Assembly: GCF_005280255.1 (NCBI RefSeq)
Contig: NZ_CP040018.1
Location: forward strand, 2,480,001-2,544,000
From: Arthrobacter sp. 24S4-2
Lineage (GTDB): Bacteria > Actinomycetota > Actinomycetes > Actinomycetales > Micrococcaceae
Direction of reading: 5' to 3'
Length of the DNA stretch: 64,000 bases
The notes beneath the pieces are model-generated. The model was not told the origin of the DNA, searched no databases, and saw only the letters and a list, made by a program, of their open reading frames with translations. The number at the start of each line of letters is the position of its first letter. Position 1 is the first letter of the stretch. Position numbers and translations under genes: made by a program. Of this stretch, positions 33,923-42,276 are shown in pieces.

Positions 33923-35221
33923 ATGCGCACCAAAGCAATCGCTACCGCGTCCGTTCTGACCGCCGTCGCCCTGGGCCTGTCCGCCTGCGGATCGTCCACC
34001 GAATCCGCCTCCGCCAACCAGGCCGCCGCAGCCTCGGCGATCGACAAGTGCAAGCCCGCCGAGACGAGCATCAAACTGACCTACGCGCCGCAGGGCATGC
34101 CCGCCGTAGAGCACGCCAAGACGGTCATGGAACAGAAGTTCCCGGGGCTCAAGATCGACGCCGTGGCCTCGCAGAGCTCCAACTACTCGGACCTGACCAA
34201 GCAGATCGTGGCGGACTCCGCCGTCGGCAAGCGGCCGGACCTCATCATGACCGGTCTCGGGCAGCTGCGCTTCTGGACGGACACCTACAACCCCGCCCCG
34301 ATTGACCCCGCCACGCTCCCCGAGGGGTACCAGAAACAGTTCCTCTCCGCCGGCAAGGTGGGCGACAAGAGCTACTTGGCGCCGTTCCAGATTTCCACCC
34401 CCGTGATGCTGGTCAACAAGAAGCTCCTGGCAGATGCAGGCGTTACAGATCCGGCAAGCATCAAGAACTTCGGACAGGTGGTCGAGGCCGCCAAGAAGGT
34501 CACCGAGAAGACCGGCAAGCCCAGCATCAACATCGCCTCCGACGACCTCCCGGACTGGTTCTCCCAGGCTCTGGTCCAGTCCTCCGGCGAAAAGTTCGTG
34601 GCCGACGACGGATCCTTCGGCTTCGACACCAGCAAGGGCCGAGAGGCCATGGGCCTGATCTCCACCCTTGCGAAGGAAAAGCTCGCCCTGAATGTCAAGA
34701 TGGACGACGGCCAAGCCCAGTTCGTCGCCGGAAACCTGGCCTTCCAGATGGCCACCACGTCCCGGATCGCCCAGATCGTGAAGAACGCCCCGAAGGACCT
34801 CGACTGGACCCCGATCGACCTTCCCGGCCTCAACGGCCCGGAAGGAGCCCTCCCCGCAGGCGGCAACGGCTGGGTCGTCATCTCCGAAGACTCCTGCAAG
34901 GCGGCGTTCTCCCAGGCCATGGTCACTGAAATGCTGACCAAGGATGCCTCGCTCCTGAGCAGCGGCAAGGACTACAGCTACATCCCGGTCAACAAGCTCG
35001 CCACGGAAGAGCTCCTCAAGGGCGACAACATCGCCCCGCAGATGCGTTACGCCTGGACCTACGACAAGCCGCTGACCGTCTGGAGCGGATTCGCCGGAGC
35101 TCAGACCGCGCCCATTGTCGACACCCTCCGCACCATGCTCCAGCAAATGGCCGCCGGAAAGTCTGCCGACGACTCCGTGCCGGCAGCAGCCAAGACCATC
35201 AACGCGCTCCTGGGGAAATAG
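33923..35221 (+). CDS. ABC importer substrate-binding lipoprotein
   Basis: 432 residues. Lipoprotein signal peptide: RTK, hydrophobic core, then lipobox LSAC with the lipidated Cys at residue 22. The mature part is an extracellular solute-binding family 1 protein (KLTYAPQGMPAVEHAKTVM-type start; VNKKLLADAGVTDPASIKNF; AGGNGWVVISEDSCKA). Start ATG 33923 has AAGGAAAA upstream; longer frames lack the signal peptide at their start. Anchored outside the membrane, it delivers the ligand to the two permeases. Ligand unknown; UgpB-like size suits a glycerophosphodiester or sugar. Confidence 0.9.
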   Translation: MRTKAIATASVLTAVALGLSACGSSTESASANQAAAASAIDKCKPAETSIKLTYAPQGMPAVEHAKTVMEQKFPGLKIDAVASQSSNYSDLTKQIVADSAVGKRPDLIMTGLGQLRFWTDTYNPAPIDPATLPEGYQKQFLSAGKVGDKSYLAPFQISTPVMLVNKKLLADAGVTDPASIKNFGQVVEAAKKVTEKTGKPSINIASDDLPDWFSQALVQSSGEKFVADDGSFGFDTSKGREAMGLISTLAKEKLALNVKMDDGQAQFVAGNLAFQMATTSRIAQIVKNAPKDLDWTPIDLPGLNGPEGALPAGGNGWVVISEDSCKAAFSQAMVTEMLTKDASLLSSGKDYSYIPVNKLATEELLKGDNIAPQMRYAWTYDKPLTVWSGFAGAQTAPIVDTLRTMLQQMAAGKSADDSVPAAAKTINALLGK

Positions 35222-35223
35222 GC

Positions 35224-36360
35224 ATGGCTTCAATCAGCCTCGAGAACATCTCCAAGCGTTTCGGTCACATCACTGCCCTTGATGGGGTCAATCTGGATAT
35301 CAGGGACGGTGAGAGTCTGGCCATCCTCGGGCCCTCAGGCTCAGGTAAGTCCTCGCTGCTGCGTATCATTGCAGGGCTGGAGGACCCGGACACAGGCCGT
35401 ATCCTGCTGGACGGCAAGGACCAGAACGGCGTCCCCGCCCACCAGCGCGACATTTCCATCGTCTTCCAGAACTTCGCGCTCTACCCCCATCTGACATCCA
35501 TGGGCAACATCACCCTGGGGCTGCGCCACGGCCTTTGCCTGTCCAAGAAGGACGCCGAACAGCGGGCCCGCGAGACCGCGGCACGCATGCGGGTGGAAGA
35601 TCTCCTGGACCGGCGGCCCAAGGCGATGTCCGGTGGCCAACGCCAGCGCATCGCCCTGGCCCGGGCACTCGCCCGGCACGCTGGCGTCGTGCTCCTGGAC
35701 GAGCCGATGTCCGGCTTGGACGCCCAGCTGCACATCTCGCTGCGGGCGGAAATCCACCAGCTCATCAGCCAGGAAGGAGCTACGGGGGTCACCGTGACCC
35801 ACGACCAGCAGGACGCCATGTCCATGGCAGACCGGATCGCCGTCATGAACCGCGGGCGCATCGTCCAGCTGGGAACTCCGGACGAACTATACGACGAGCC
35901 GGCTTCGGCGTTCGTGGCCGGGTTCATCGGGGCGCCCCCGATGAACCTGCTGGCTGCCACACCGCACCAGCAGGGGCAGCTGGCCACAGCTTTCGGGCCC
36001 ATCCGGCTCCCGGAAGGAGGCCCTGACGGGACGCATTCCGGGCTGGGTACCGATGCGAAGGTGGGCATCCGGCCGGAGGACGTTCTGCTGGGCACCCCGG
36101 GCCGGGCCGGCGCCTGGGCATCGGAGGGGACAGTGATCCTCGTGGAGCCCAACGGTCCGCTGCGGACCGTCCACGTTGATCTGGGGGATGAAGTCGTGCT
36201 GGTCTCGTGCCGCTCGGAGGAGCGCCCCGATCTCCTCTCCAGGGTGGGCCTGTGGGCCCTGCCCGAGAAGATCCACTGGTTCAGCGGGCCGGAGGGCCTG
36301 CGGGCGGGAACGGCTGCCGGGCTGGGCCTCACGACGGCGGCAATGGCGGGTGCGGTATGA
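35224..36360 (+). CDS. ABC importer ATPase (UgpC/MsmK-like)
   Basis: 378 residues. Walker A GPSGSGKSS at 36-44, Q-loop VFQNFALYPH, signature MSGGQRQRIALARAL, Walker B VVLLDEPMSGLDA, and switch His in VTVTHDQQDAM. The C-terminal ~130 residues form the OB-type regulatory domain of CUT1 ATPases (VGIRPEDVLLG). It begins 2 bp after the binding-protein stop. Unlike many actinobacteria that share one MsiK for several importers, this system carries its own ATPase. Confidence 0.93.
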   Translation: MASISLENISKRFGHITALDGVNLDIRDGESLAILGPSGSGKSSLLRIIAGLEDPDTGRILLDGKDQNGVPAHQRDISIVFQNFALYPHLTSMGNITLGLRHGLCLSKKDAEQRARETAARMRVEDLLDRRPKAMSGGQRQRIALARALARHAGVVLLDEPMSGLDAQLHISLRAEIHQLISQEGATGVTVTHDQQDAMSMADRIAVMNRGRIVQLGTPDELYDEPASAFVAGFIGAPPMNLLAATPHQQGQLATAFGPIRLPEGGPDGTHSGLGTDAKVGIRPEDVLLGTPGRAGAWASEGTVILVEPNGPLRTVHVDLGDEVVLVSCRSEERPDLLSRVGLWALPEKIHWFSGPEGLRAGTAAGLGLTTAAMAGAV

Positions 36361-36980
36361 AATTCCTGTTCGACTGGAACGGCACCATAGCCGACGACGC
36401 CGCACGGGCTTGCTTCGCCACAAACACGGCCCTGGACGCCGTCGGGGCGCCGCGCATCGATCCCCTTGAATTCGACCGCAAGTTCATCCTCCCGATGGAC
36501 GAGATGTTTCTCCGGCTCGGTGTTTCCGGGCAGGACGTTGCAGCGGCAACGTCCCACTGGAACAAGGCCATGGCCTCACGGCAGGCACCGATCCGCGCCG
36601 GCGCGGCCAGATTCCTGCGGGCTCTGCACGACGCCGGCGAGTACTGCGCGGTCATCTCCGCGGCCGGAGAGCAATACCTGCGCGAAGAACTTGAGTACTT
36701 CGGCCTCACGGACTGCTTCGACGAGGTCCTCACGGGGGCCTCGGACAAGGTCGAGGCACTGGAGGGCCTGCGGCGGGACGGCCAGGCCCTGTACTTCGGC
36801 GACACCGAATACGACATCGCAAGCGCCGTCTCCTCGGGGTGCATCGCGGTCGGGGTCCTCAGCGGGTATTGTCCCGACGACCGGCTCCGAGGCGCCGGCG
36901 CGCAGTACATCATCACGGACTTCCTAGGCTTGGACGGGGTGATTGCACGTCGGCTCTTCGGCAGCTACGTGACGCCATAG
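36357..36980 (+). CDS. HAD-family hydrolase
   Basis: 207 residues, compact cap domain. Motif I is FLFDWNGT with nucleophile Asp6, but the second acidic residue of DxD is Asn8. Motif II Ser/Thr in VISAAGEQ, motif III Lys in the SDKVEAL segment, motif IV YFGDTEYDI. The ATG overlaps the ATPase stop (ATGA), so it is part of the importer operon. Together with the phosphoesterase it suggests stepwise dephosphorylation of the imported compound. The DxN variant may change activity but does not rule out hydrolysis. Confidence 0.85.
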   Translation: MKFLFDWNGTIADDAARACFATNTALDAVGAPRIDPLEFDRKFILPMDEMFLRLGVSGQDVAAATSHWNKAMASRQAPIRAGAARFLRALHDAGEYCAVISAAGEQYLREELEYFGLTDCFDEVLTGASDKVEALEGLRRDGQALYFGDTEYDIASAVSSGCIAVGVLSGYCPDDRLRGAGAQYIITDFLGLDGVIARRLFGSYVTP

Positions 36981-36994
36981 CGACCAAAACCGCT

Positions 36995-37026
36995 CATCCC
37001 CGGCTCCCTGTCAGGAGCCGGGGATG
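36995..37026 (+). terminator. rho-independent terminator of importer operon
   Basis: Perfect 13-bp stem CATCCCCGGCTCC / GGAGCCGGGGATG with 6-nt loop, followed by TTCTTCCC. It starts 15 bp after the HAD stop and closes the operon that begins with the RpiR-type gene or phosphoesterase. Confidence 0.88.
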
Positions 37027-37600
37027 TTCTTCCCTTGCCTTCTCTATGTGGGGTGTCCGGACTTTCGGGTTGTTCTTGGGTCTTTTTTTGCAGGTCACGG
37101 CCGGGCCGCCTCTTCGAGTGTTCGGGCCGGTCTCCCGCCGCGGAATCTGCGGAGTGCGCCGGGAAGTCCGCTGCAGGGCGGTGTGCGGGACCTGGGCCTT
37201 CTTCCGTCGCTGTTCCTGTTCCAGTTGATTCGTCATACAAGTCCATACCGGGGTGCGCGGTTTTCGTCATGAGCACATGAGCGCGCTCTTCTACCTTTGG
37301 GGAAAGCGCTCTGTGAGGGCCGGCGGCAAATTGGCCAATGCCCCGTCTGGAGCAGGACCTGCGGGTCCTGCCGAATGGCCATGGTTGAGTACAAGCTGCG
37401 AAGTGCACCAGTGGGTCGCCTGTCGTATGCGCCCAGGTCTTGACGGCTTAGCGCGGTGTCCCGGAAGGACAAACGGAAGCAACGTTGCGCCGATTGAAGG
37501 GCTATTTCGACGCGTTCATGCCCCACGTAGTGGCACGGCCGTAACATGGAAGCAGATACATGCGCCGGCTTGCCAGGTTCGCAGAAAAGGACTCAGGACG
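37027..37600. other. intergenic region before oxygenase gene
   Basis: About 570 bp with no supported gene; the open frames are Arg/Pro-rich shadows. It contains a short hairpin GCAGGACC-TGCG-GGTCCTGC near 37352-37371. The oxygenase promoter should lie near the downstream end, but no clear -35/-10 pair was identified. Confidence 0.4.
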
Positions 37601-38614
37601 TTGCCACTCGAAACACTTCCCATAGTCGACTTCTCCCGGTTGAACGCGGGCCTGGAGGAGGCGTCCCGGTTTCGGGACGAACTGCGCAACGCCATGCATG
37701 AGGTCGGTTTCCTCTATCTGGCCGGCCATGGGATCCCGCTGGAGCTCGCGGACGCAATGCTGGACGTGTCCCGCCGCTTCTTCGAGCTGCCCGACGAACA
37801 GAAGCTGACGATCGAGAATGTCCACAGCCCGCAGTTCCGCGGCTACACCCGTGTCGGTGGGGAACTCACGGAAGGTGCAGTCGACTGGCGCGAGCAAATC
37901 GACATCGGCATAGAGCGGAACACGGTGGAACCGGGCCCGGGCGTCGCGGACTATTGGCGCCTCGAGGGGCCAAACCTGTGGCCGGCTGCGCTGCCCGAAA
38001 TGCGCGAGATTGTCGCCGAGTGGACCGAACGGCTGAGCATCATCTCACTCACTCTCCTGCGGGCCCTGGCAGTGTCGCTCGGAGCGCCTGAGGACATTTT
38101 CGATGAGGCATTCGCCGCACGGGCTTTCCCCGTGCTCAAAGTTGTACGGTATCCGGGGTCATCGCACGAGGAACCCAAGCAGGGCGTAGGCTCCCACCGC
38201 GACGGCGGGGTGCTGACGCTCCTCCTGGTGGAGCCCGGGAAAGGCGGCCTTCAGGTCGAGTACCAGGGGACGTGGATCGACGCACCTCAGGTGCCCGGAA
38301 CTTTTGTGGTCAACATCGGCGAGATGCTCGAACTGGCCACGAACGGCTACCTGAAGGCCACCTTGCACCGTGTGGTCTCACCCCCTCGAGGCACCGACAG
38401 GATCTCCCTCCCCTTCTTCTACAACCCTGCACTCGACGCGACGATGCCGCGGCTTGGGGTGAGCCCGAAGTTTCAAGCCAAGGCCCGCGGCTTGTCGGTT
38501 GACCCGACGAACAGCCCGATTCTGGAAACCTACGGGGACAACGCCCTTCGCTACCGGCTTCGGGCACACCCGAACGTTGTCGCGGAGCACCACACGGACC
38601 TGCTGCAAGACTGA
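37601..38614 (+). CDS. 2OG-Fe(II) oxygenase, isopenicillin N synthase-like
   Basis: 337 residues. N-terminal DIOX_N part has PIVDFSRLNAGLEEASRFRD and GFLYLAGHGIP. The Fe(II) ligands are His and Asp of SHRDGGVLTLLL and the distal His of ATLHRVVSPP; the 2-oxoglutarate-binding Arg-x-Ser is in RISLPFFYNP. Start chosen at TTG 37601, where the family homology begins (LPIVDF) and AAAAGGA lies 9 bp upstream. Stands alone between a terminator and a non-coding gap. Substrate cannot be predicted; plant-like members of this family oxidise small metabolites. Confidence 0.88.
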   Translation: MPLETLPIVDFSRLNAGLEEASRFRDELRNAMHEVGFLYLAGHGIPLELADAMLDVSRRFFELPDEQKLTIENVHSPQFRGYTRVGGELTEGAVDWREQIDIGIERNTVEPGPGVADYWRLEGPNLWPAALPEMREIVAEWTERLSIISLTLLRALAVSLGAPEDIFDEAFAARAFPVLKVVRYPGSSHEEPKQGVGSHRDGGVLTLLLVEPGKGGLQVEYQGTWIDAPQVPGTFVVNIGEMLELATNGYLKATLHRVVSPPRGTDRISLPFFYNPALDATMPRLGVSPKFQAKARGLSVDPTNSPILETYGDNALRYRLRAHPNVVAEHHTDLLQD

Positions 38615-38742
38615 CGGCGCCGTGGGCTGGACCTGGACCCCGCAGCTCCGGCAGGGACTCCAGTGTTGCCTTGAAGTGTGATCCGGACACTCCGATTCGG
38701 TAGGGCGTGCGCTACCAGAACTGTTCGCAGGTCCGTTTGGAA

Positions 38743-38792
38743 CCCCTATATGAGGGAGCGGGGCAGCCTCCGGGCAGTTCCGGATATAGGGG
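38743..38792. repeat. inverted repeat downstream of oxygenase
   Basis: CCCCTATAT (38743-38751) and ATATAGGGG (38784-38792) form 9-bp perfect arms around 32 bp. No U tract follows, so it is not a standard terminator. It could be a protein site or a remnant of a small mobile element. The rest of the 38615-38890 gap shows nothing else. Confidence 0.4.
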
Positions 38793-38895
38793 CTGAACTT
38801 TGTGGCAGAAAGGGGATTTCTTGAAATAGGCGGCAGTTGCGAAGCTAATCCGTCAGAATGATGGCGGCGCATGGATTTTCTTTGGGGGATGCTGT

Positions 38896-38956
38896 CTTTC
38901 GACGGTGAGCTGTTGCCCTGAGGCCGTGGGCAGCAACAACCACTCCGTCGAAAGGC
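38896..38956 (+). promoter_or_regulatory. leader stem-loop covering the ribosome site of the TM2 gene
   Basis: CTTTCGACGG (38896-38905) pairs perfectly with CCGTCGAAAG (38945-38954), and inside it TGTTGC pairs with GCAACA. The right arm contains the Shine-Dalgarno GAAAGG (38950-38955) of the gene starting at 38963. The fold would hide the ribosome site, suggesting translational control, for example by temperature, a ligand or a small RNA. Confidence 0.55.
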
Positions 38957-38962
38957 ACCATC

Positions 38963-39550
38963 ATGACCACCCCGTCCGAAGAGCCCGCGGCCCCGGCCGA
39001 GAACGAAGTGCCCTTGGCGGCTCAGCCCGCCGCCCCCGTCGCAGGCCCGTCGGCCTGGAACCCGCCGGCAGTTGCAACGCCGCCCGTCCAGTCGTTCGAC
39101 CCGCCACAGCCGCCGATGTCCGCCCAACAGCAGAGCTATCCAGTGGCAGCACCTGCCCAGTACCAGCAGATGGCCCCCGCGCCCCAGCATTATCAGAGCT
39201 ACCCGCCCGCACCCCCGCAGTACCCAGCGCCGACGGCCCCGCAGCAGTTCCCTGGCCAGTATCCGCAGATGTCCCAGCAGCTTCCAATGCCGAACCCGGG
39301 CTACGGCTACCCGCAGCCGAAGTCCAGGCTCGCCGCCGGCCTCCTGGGCATCTTCCTGGGCGGACTTGGCATCCATCGCTTCTATCTGGGATACACCACT
39401 ATCGGCGTCATCCAGATTGTCCTCACGGTATTTCTGGGAGTCTTCACTCTCGGCATCGTCGCCCTGTGGGGCCTCGTCGAAGGGATCATGATCCTTGCCG
39501 GAGCCAGTTACTTCCAGCGCGACGCCAAGGGCATTCCCCTTCGCGACTGA
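38963..39550 (+). CDS. TM2-domain membrane protein with Pro/Gln-rich N terminus
   Basis: 195 residues. The first ~115 are disordered and rich in Pro, Ala, Gln and Tyr (PPQYPAPTAPQQFPGQYPQM). The TM2 domain follows at ~118-180: KSRLAAGLLGIFLGGLGIHR, FYLGYTTIGVIQ and a second helix around FTLGIVALWGLVEGIMIL. TM2 proteins are inner-membrane proteins of unknown function. Ribosome site GAAAGG lies within a leader hairpin. The PH-like gene follows after 46 bp, probably in the same transcript. Confidence 0.85.
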   Translation: MTTPSEEPAAPAENEVPLAAQPAAPVAGPSAWNPPAVATPPVQSFDPPQPPMSAQQQSYPVAAPAQYQQMAPAPQHYQSYPPAPPQYPAPTAPQQFPGQYPQMSQQLPMPNPGYGYPQPKSRLAAGLLGIFLGGLGIHRFYLGYTTIGVIQIVLTVFLGVFTLGIVALWGLVEGIMILAGASYFQRDAKGIPLRD

Positions 39551-39596
39551 CCATAGCCCGTAGCCACGACCTAACTGCACCGACAAGGGGAACACT

Positions 39597-39968
39597 TTGG
39601 CTCAGATCATCCATGACAAGCCTGAACAGCTCGAGCAGATCAATGCCGGGCTGCTCCAAGGCGAAACGGTCTACGCCGTCTATGACTGCATTGGCGTCGG
39701 CACCGGCTTCGTCGGTATCACCAACATGCGCGTAATCCTGCAGGATAAAAGCTTCGTCGGCAACAAGCTCGCCATCACGTCTGTTCCGTACAAAAACATC
39801 CGCTCCGTGTCCATGCTGTCCAATAAATCGATGCTCGGCCGCTTTGCGTCCTCCTCAAGCATCGGCATCGACGCCGGCGGAAGCATCAAGGAAGCCGACT
39901 TCCGTGGCGACGACAAAGCCAAAGACGCGCACGACCTGATTCTCTGGAACGTGCTCCAGGCAAGGTAG
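39597..39968 (+). CDS. PH-domain-like protein (YvbH type)
   Basis: 123 residues matching the bacterial PH-like fold: NAGLLQGETVYAVYDC, GTGFVGITNMRVILQD, then VPYKNIRSVSMLSNKSMLGR and an SSIGIDAGG strand followed by a C-terminal helix (DDKAKDAHDLILWNVLQ). TTG start at 39597 with AAGGGGAA upstream. Cytoplasmic. Probably transcribed with the TM2 protein and ended by the adjacent terminator. Function unknown; such domains often act at membranes or in stress responses. Confidence 0.82.
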   Translation: MAQIIHDKPEQLEQINAGLLQGETVYAVYDCIGVGTGFVGITNMRVILQDKSFVGNKLAITSVPYKNIRSVSMLSNKSMLGRFASSSSIGIDAGGSIKEADFRGDDKAKDAHDLILWNVLQAR

Positions 39969-39979
39969 CCACGTTCGCT

Positions 39980-40012
39980 CAAGGGGCGGCTGAACCAACC
40001 AGCCGCCCCTTG
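39980..40012 (+). terminator. rho-independent terminator
   Basis: 13-bp perfect stem CAAGGGGCGGCTG / CAGCCGCCCCTTG with loop AACCAAC, followed by TCTT. Ends the TM2/PH-like transcript just before the IS3 element begins. Confidence 0.88.
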
Positions 40013-40066
40013 TCTTACCGTGAGGTGTACTACTGATGTGAGACACAGTTTGAAAGGATTGTGCCC

Positions 40067-40357
40067 ATGTCTTCCCGTCCCAGTTATTCCGATGAGTTCA
40101 AGGCCGATGCCGTGAATCTCGTCATTTCCTCTGGCCGTTCGCCCGCCTCAGTTGCCCCCGAGCTGGGGATCTCCGTGACCGCGCTGAAGCGGTGGGTTCA
40201 GCTGCATCGTGAAGGAGAGGCCGGGGCCGGCGGCAAGCCTGATGATCCGGTGGATCCCGCGAAATACAAGGCGATGGAGGCACGGCTGCGGGAGCTGGAA
40301 AGGGAGAATGATTTCCTGAAAAAAGTTTCGGCGTTCTTCGCCAAAGAACAACGGTAG
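40067..40357 (+). CDS. IS3-family transposase OrfA
   Basis: 96 residues from ATG 40067 (an in-frame GTG two codons earlier is possible). HTH at ~10-50 (YSDEFKADAVNLVISSG, then ELGISVTALKRWVQ) and a C-terminal leucine-zipper-like helix (RLRELERENDFLKKVSAFF). The run CTGAAAAAAGTTTC near the end contains an A6G slippery stretch, and orfB lies in the -1 frame, which fits programmed -1 frameshifting to make the OrfAB transposase. Confidence 0.9.
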   Translation: MSSRPSYSDEFKADAVNLVISSGRSPASVAPELGISVTALKRWVQLHREGEAGAGGKPDDPVDPAKYKAMEARLRELERENDFLKKVSAFFAKEQR

Positions 40358-40937
40358 AGGACCTCTACCGGCTTGTTCAGGAGAAGAACGCCGAATTCCC
40401 TGTCACCTGGATGTGCGCCCGGCTGGGCATTCCGCGGGCCTCGTATTACCGGTGGCTGGACCACGAAGAATCACCGACGGCTGCCCGGCACCGTGAGCTG
40501 ACCGGACTGGTCAAGGCGATGTTCGATTCCTCCGACGGGATCTTCGGCCATCGCATGGTCCACACCAAACTCGCCGCCACGGGTGTGGAGATTTCCGTGG
40601 GGACGGTCGCTGCCATCATGGCGGATAACGGCTGGGCGGCCAAGCGGATGCGCGCCTTCAAACGCACGACCATCCCCTCGGACCCGGACAAGGTTTTTGC
40701 CGATCTCATCGGCCGGAACTTCACCTCAGATACTCCCGGCACGAAGCTCGTCGGGGATATTACCTACCTGCGTACCGGCGAGGGCTGGCTGTATCTGGCC
40801 ACCGTCATCGACCTGTGCACCCGCATGGTCGTTGGCTGGGCGATGGCCGATCACATGCGCGCCTCCCTTGTCACGGGCGCGCTGGCGATGGCCCGGGACC
40901 GAGGACACCTGGCCCCGGATGCCATTTTCCACAGCGA
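40358..40937 (+). pseudogene. IS3-family transposase OrfB, 5' part (interrupted)
   Basis: The -1 frame carries LVQEKNAEFPVTWMCARLGI, the HTH_21 region (FGHRMVHTKLAATGVEISVG) and the rve integrase core up to VGDITYLRTGEGWLYLATVID (first Asp) and DAIFHSD (second Asp). Immediately after the HSD codons the RIT-type element begins; the remainder resumes at 45690. Removing the insertion with a 6-bp overlap rebuilds CACAGCGACCGCGGC, which encodes HSDRG, so the break is exact. Confidence 0.88.
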
Positions 40938-41019
40938 TTATGCCGAGGTAATCGTTAAGCCGAGGTTGGGGAGTTTGCCCTTGTGACTCCTGGGTCGCCG
41001 GCTCGTTCCTCGGCTTAAT
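40938..41019 (+). repeat. RIT element 2, left terminal inverted repeat
   Basis: Half-site TTATGCCGAG (40938-40947), 6 bp, GTTAAGCCGAG (40954-40964), 44 bp, and inverted CTCGGCTTAAT (41009-41019). Spacings are identical to those of RIT element 1, though the bases differ. The first ~60 bp match the opposite end almost perfectly. Confidence 0.85.
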
Positions 41020-41070
41020 GTTTCCGCCTAACCTGCCTTGTATCCATGCTCCTAGCAGAAGGACAAGGCA

Positions 41071-42276
41071 ATGGTTACGACAGTCACGGCTATCGGAGAT
41101 GTCGTTGTGGCAGCGTTGGAAGACGCCGGCTATATGCAGTCCACGATCGGCCAGTATCGCAAGTCCATCAAGTGGCTGGGTGTTCTGGCCAAGAAACAAG
41201 AAGGCGTCTATACAAGCAAGCTGGGTACGGAATTCGGCTCGATGACAACGAGCCCACGGACCGGCAGGTACAGCGCCCAGCGCCACACCGATTTCAGCCG
41301 GTTGGTGTGGCTGTTCGACTCGTGTCTACTCACCGGCACGGTGGATCTTTCCACACGACCCCGCGGGCAACTGAGGAAAAGGCCCAACAGCCCGGAATTC
41401 TCCGGGTTGCTGGCTGCATGGTCCCAAGACATGGTGCAGCGTGGCCTCGCGCGTTCCACGCAAGACAGTTTCGGTTCGTTGGCCTGCGAGTATCTGAACT
41501 TCTTGGAAGCTGCCGGGACTTCCTCGTGGGCTGCCGCCGACGGATCCAGCGTTCTGGGATTTCTCGAGTCCCTTCGAAGCCGGTGGGCCGAGTCGAGCAT
41601 GTGGTCGGCGGTTGCCAGCTTCCGCCCGTTCCTGAAATTCACATCCCGCACGGATCTGCTTGATGCATTGGCCTTGGCCCGGACCAGGCGGCACCACGAG
41701 ATTGTTCCCTTGCTCGATTCCGGAGTTGAAGGACAAGTTGTTGACGCCTGCCGGCAAGGGTTGGTGTCCTCACGGGACGCGGCGATTGCCTTGCTCTCGT
41801 TGTCCACCGGGTTGCGTTCGTGCGATATCCGCGGCCTGCGGCTGGCAGACATCGACTGGCGGGGCGGCACGATGGGGCTCGTGCAGCAAAAGACCGGCAA
41901 CCCACTGACCCTGCCGTTACCGCCACTGGTCCTGGCCAAGCTTGCGCACTACGTGCTTGACGAGCGGCCGGTCTCCGACGAAGAAGAAATGTTCTTGAGG
42001 CTGAAGGCCCCGCATGTCGCCTTGGCTGACCATACGGCGATTTACGTGATCGTCAACAAGGTCTTTCGTGCGTCCGGGGTGGAAGCTGTGAAGGTTGGAA
42101 CGCGTTCCCTTCGCTACAACGCGGCGTCCAAGTTGTTGCGGGCGGGCACCGCGTTGCCGACGATTTCGGCGATTCTCGGTCATGCCCATAGTGACTCGAC
42201 CAATGTGTATCTGAGTGCGGATACCGAGCGGTTGCGCTCGTGTGTCCTTCCGCTGCCGGAAGGGGCAGCGCGATGA
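41071..42276 (+). CDS. tyrosine recombinase, first of trio 2 (RitA-like)
   Basis: 401 residues. N-terminal binding domain with YMQSTIGQYRKSIKWLGVLA and a further helical region. Catalytic domain: STGLRSCDIRGLRL (Arg I), VQQKTGNPLTLPLPP (Lys), box II RSLRYNAASKLL, ILGHAHSDST and Tyr in TNVYLSAD. In box II the His of HxxR is replaced by Arg (R-S-L-R), unlike the counterpart in trio 1. ATG at 41071 has AAGGACAAGG upstream. Its stop overlaps the next start by 4 bp. Confidence 0.88.
   Translation: MVTTVTAIGDVVVAALEDAGYMQSTIGQYRKSIKWLGVLAKKQEGVYTSKLGTEFGSMTTSPRTGRYSAQRHTDFSRLVWLFDSCLLTGTVDLSTRPRGQLRKRPNSPEFSGLLAAWSQDMVQRGLARSTQDSFGSLACEYLNFLEAAGTSSWAAADGSSVLGFLESLRSRWAESSMWSAVASFRPFLKFTSRTDLLDALALARTRRHHEIVPLLDSGVEGQVVDACRQGLVSSRDAAIALLSLSTGLRSCDIRGLRLADIDWRGGTMGLVQQKTGNPLTLPLPPLVLAKLAHYVLDERPVSDEEEMFLRLKAPHVALADHTAIYVIVNKVFRASGVEAVKVGTRSLRYNAASKLLRAGTALPTISAILGHAHSDSTNVYLSADTERLRSCVLPLPEGAAR

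Noticed and set aside
32374..34074. 566-codon open frame on the minus strand
   Set aside because: Antisense to the two ABC permeases; low-complexity Arg/Gln/Glu composition and no family.
33920..35233. 437-codon open frame on the minus strand
   Set aside because: Exact antisense of the binding-protein gene, which has a lipobox and known fold.
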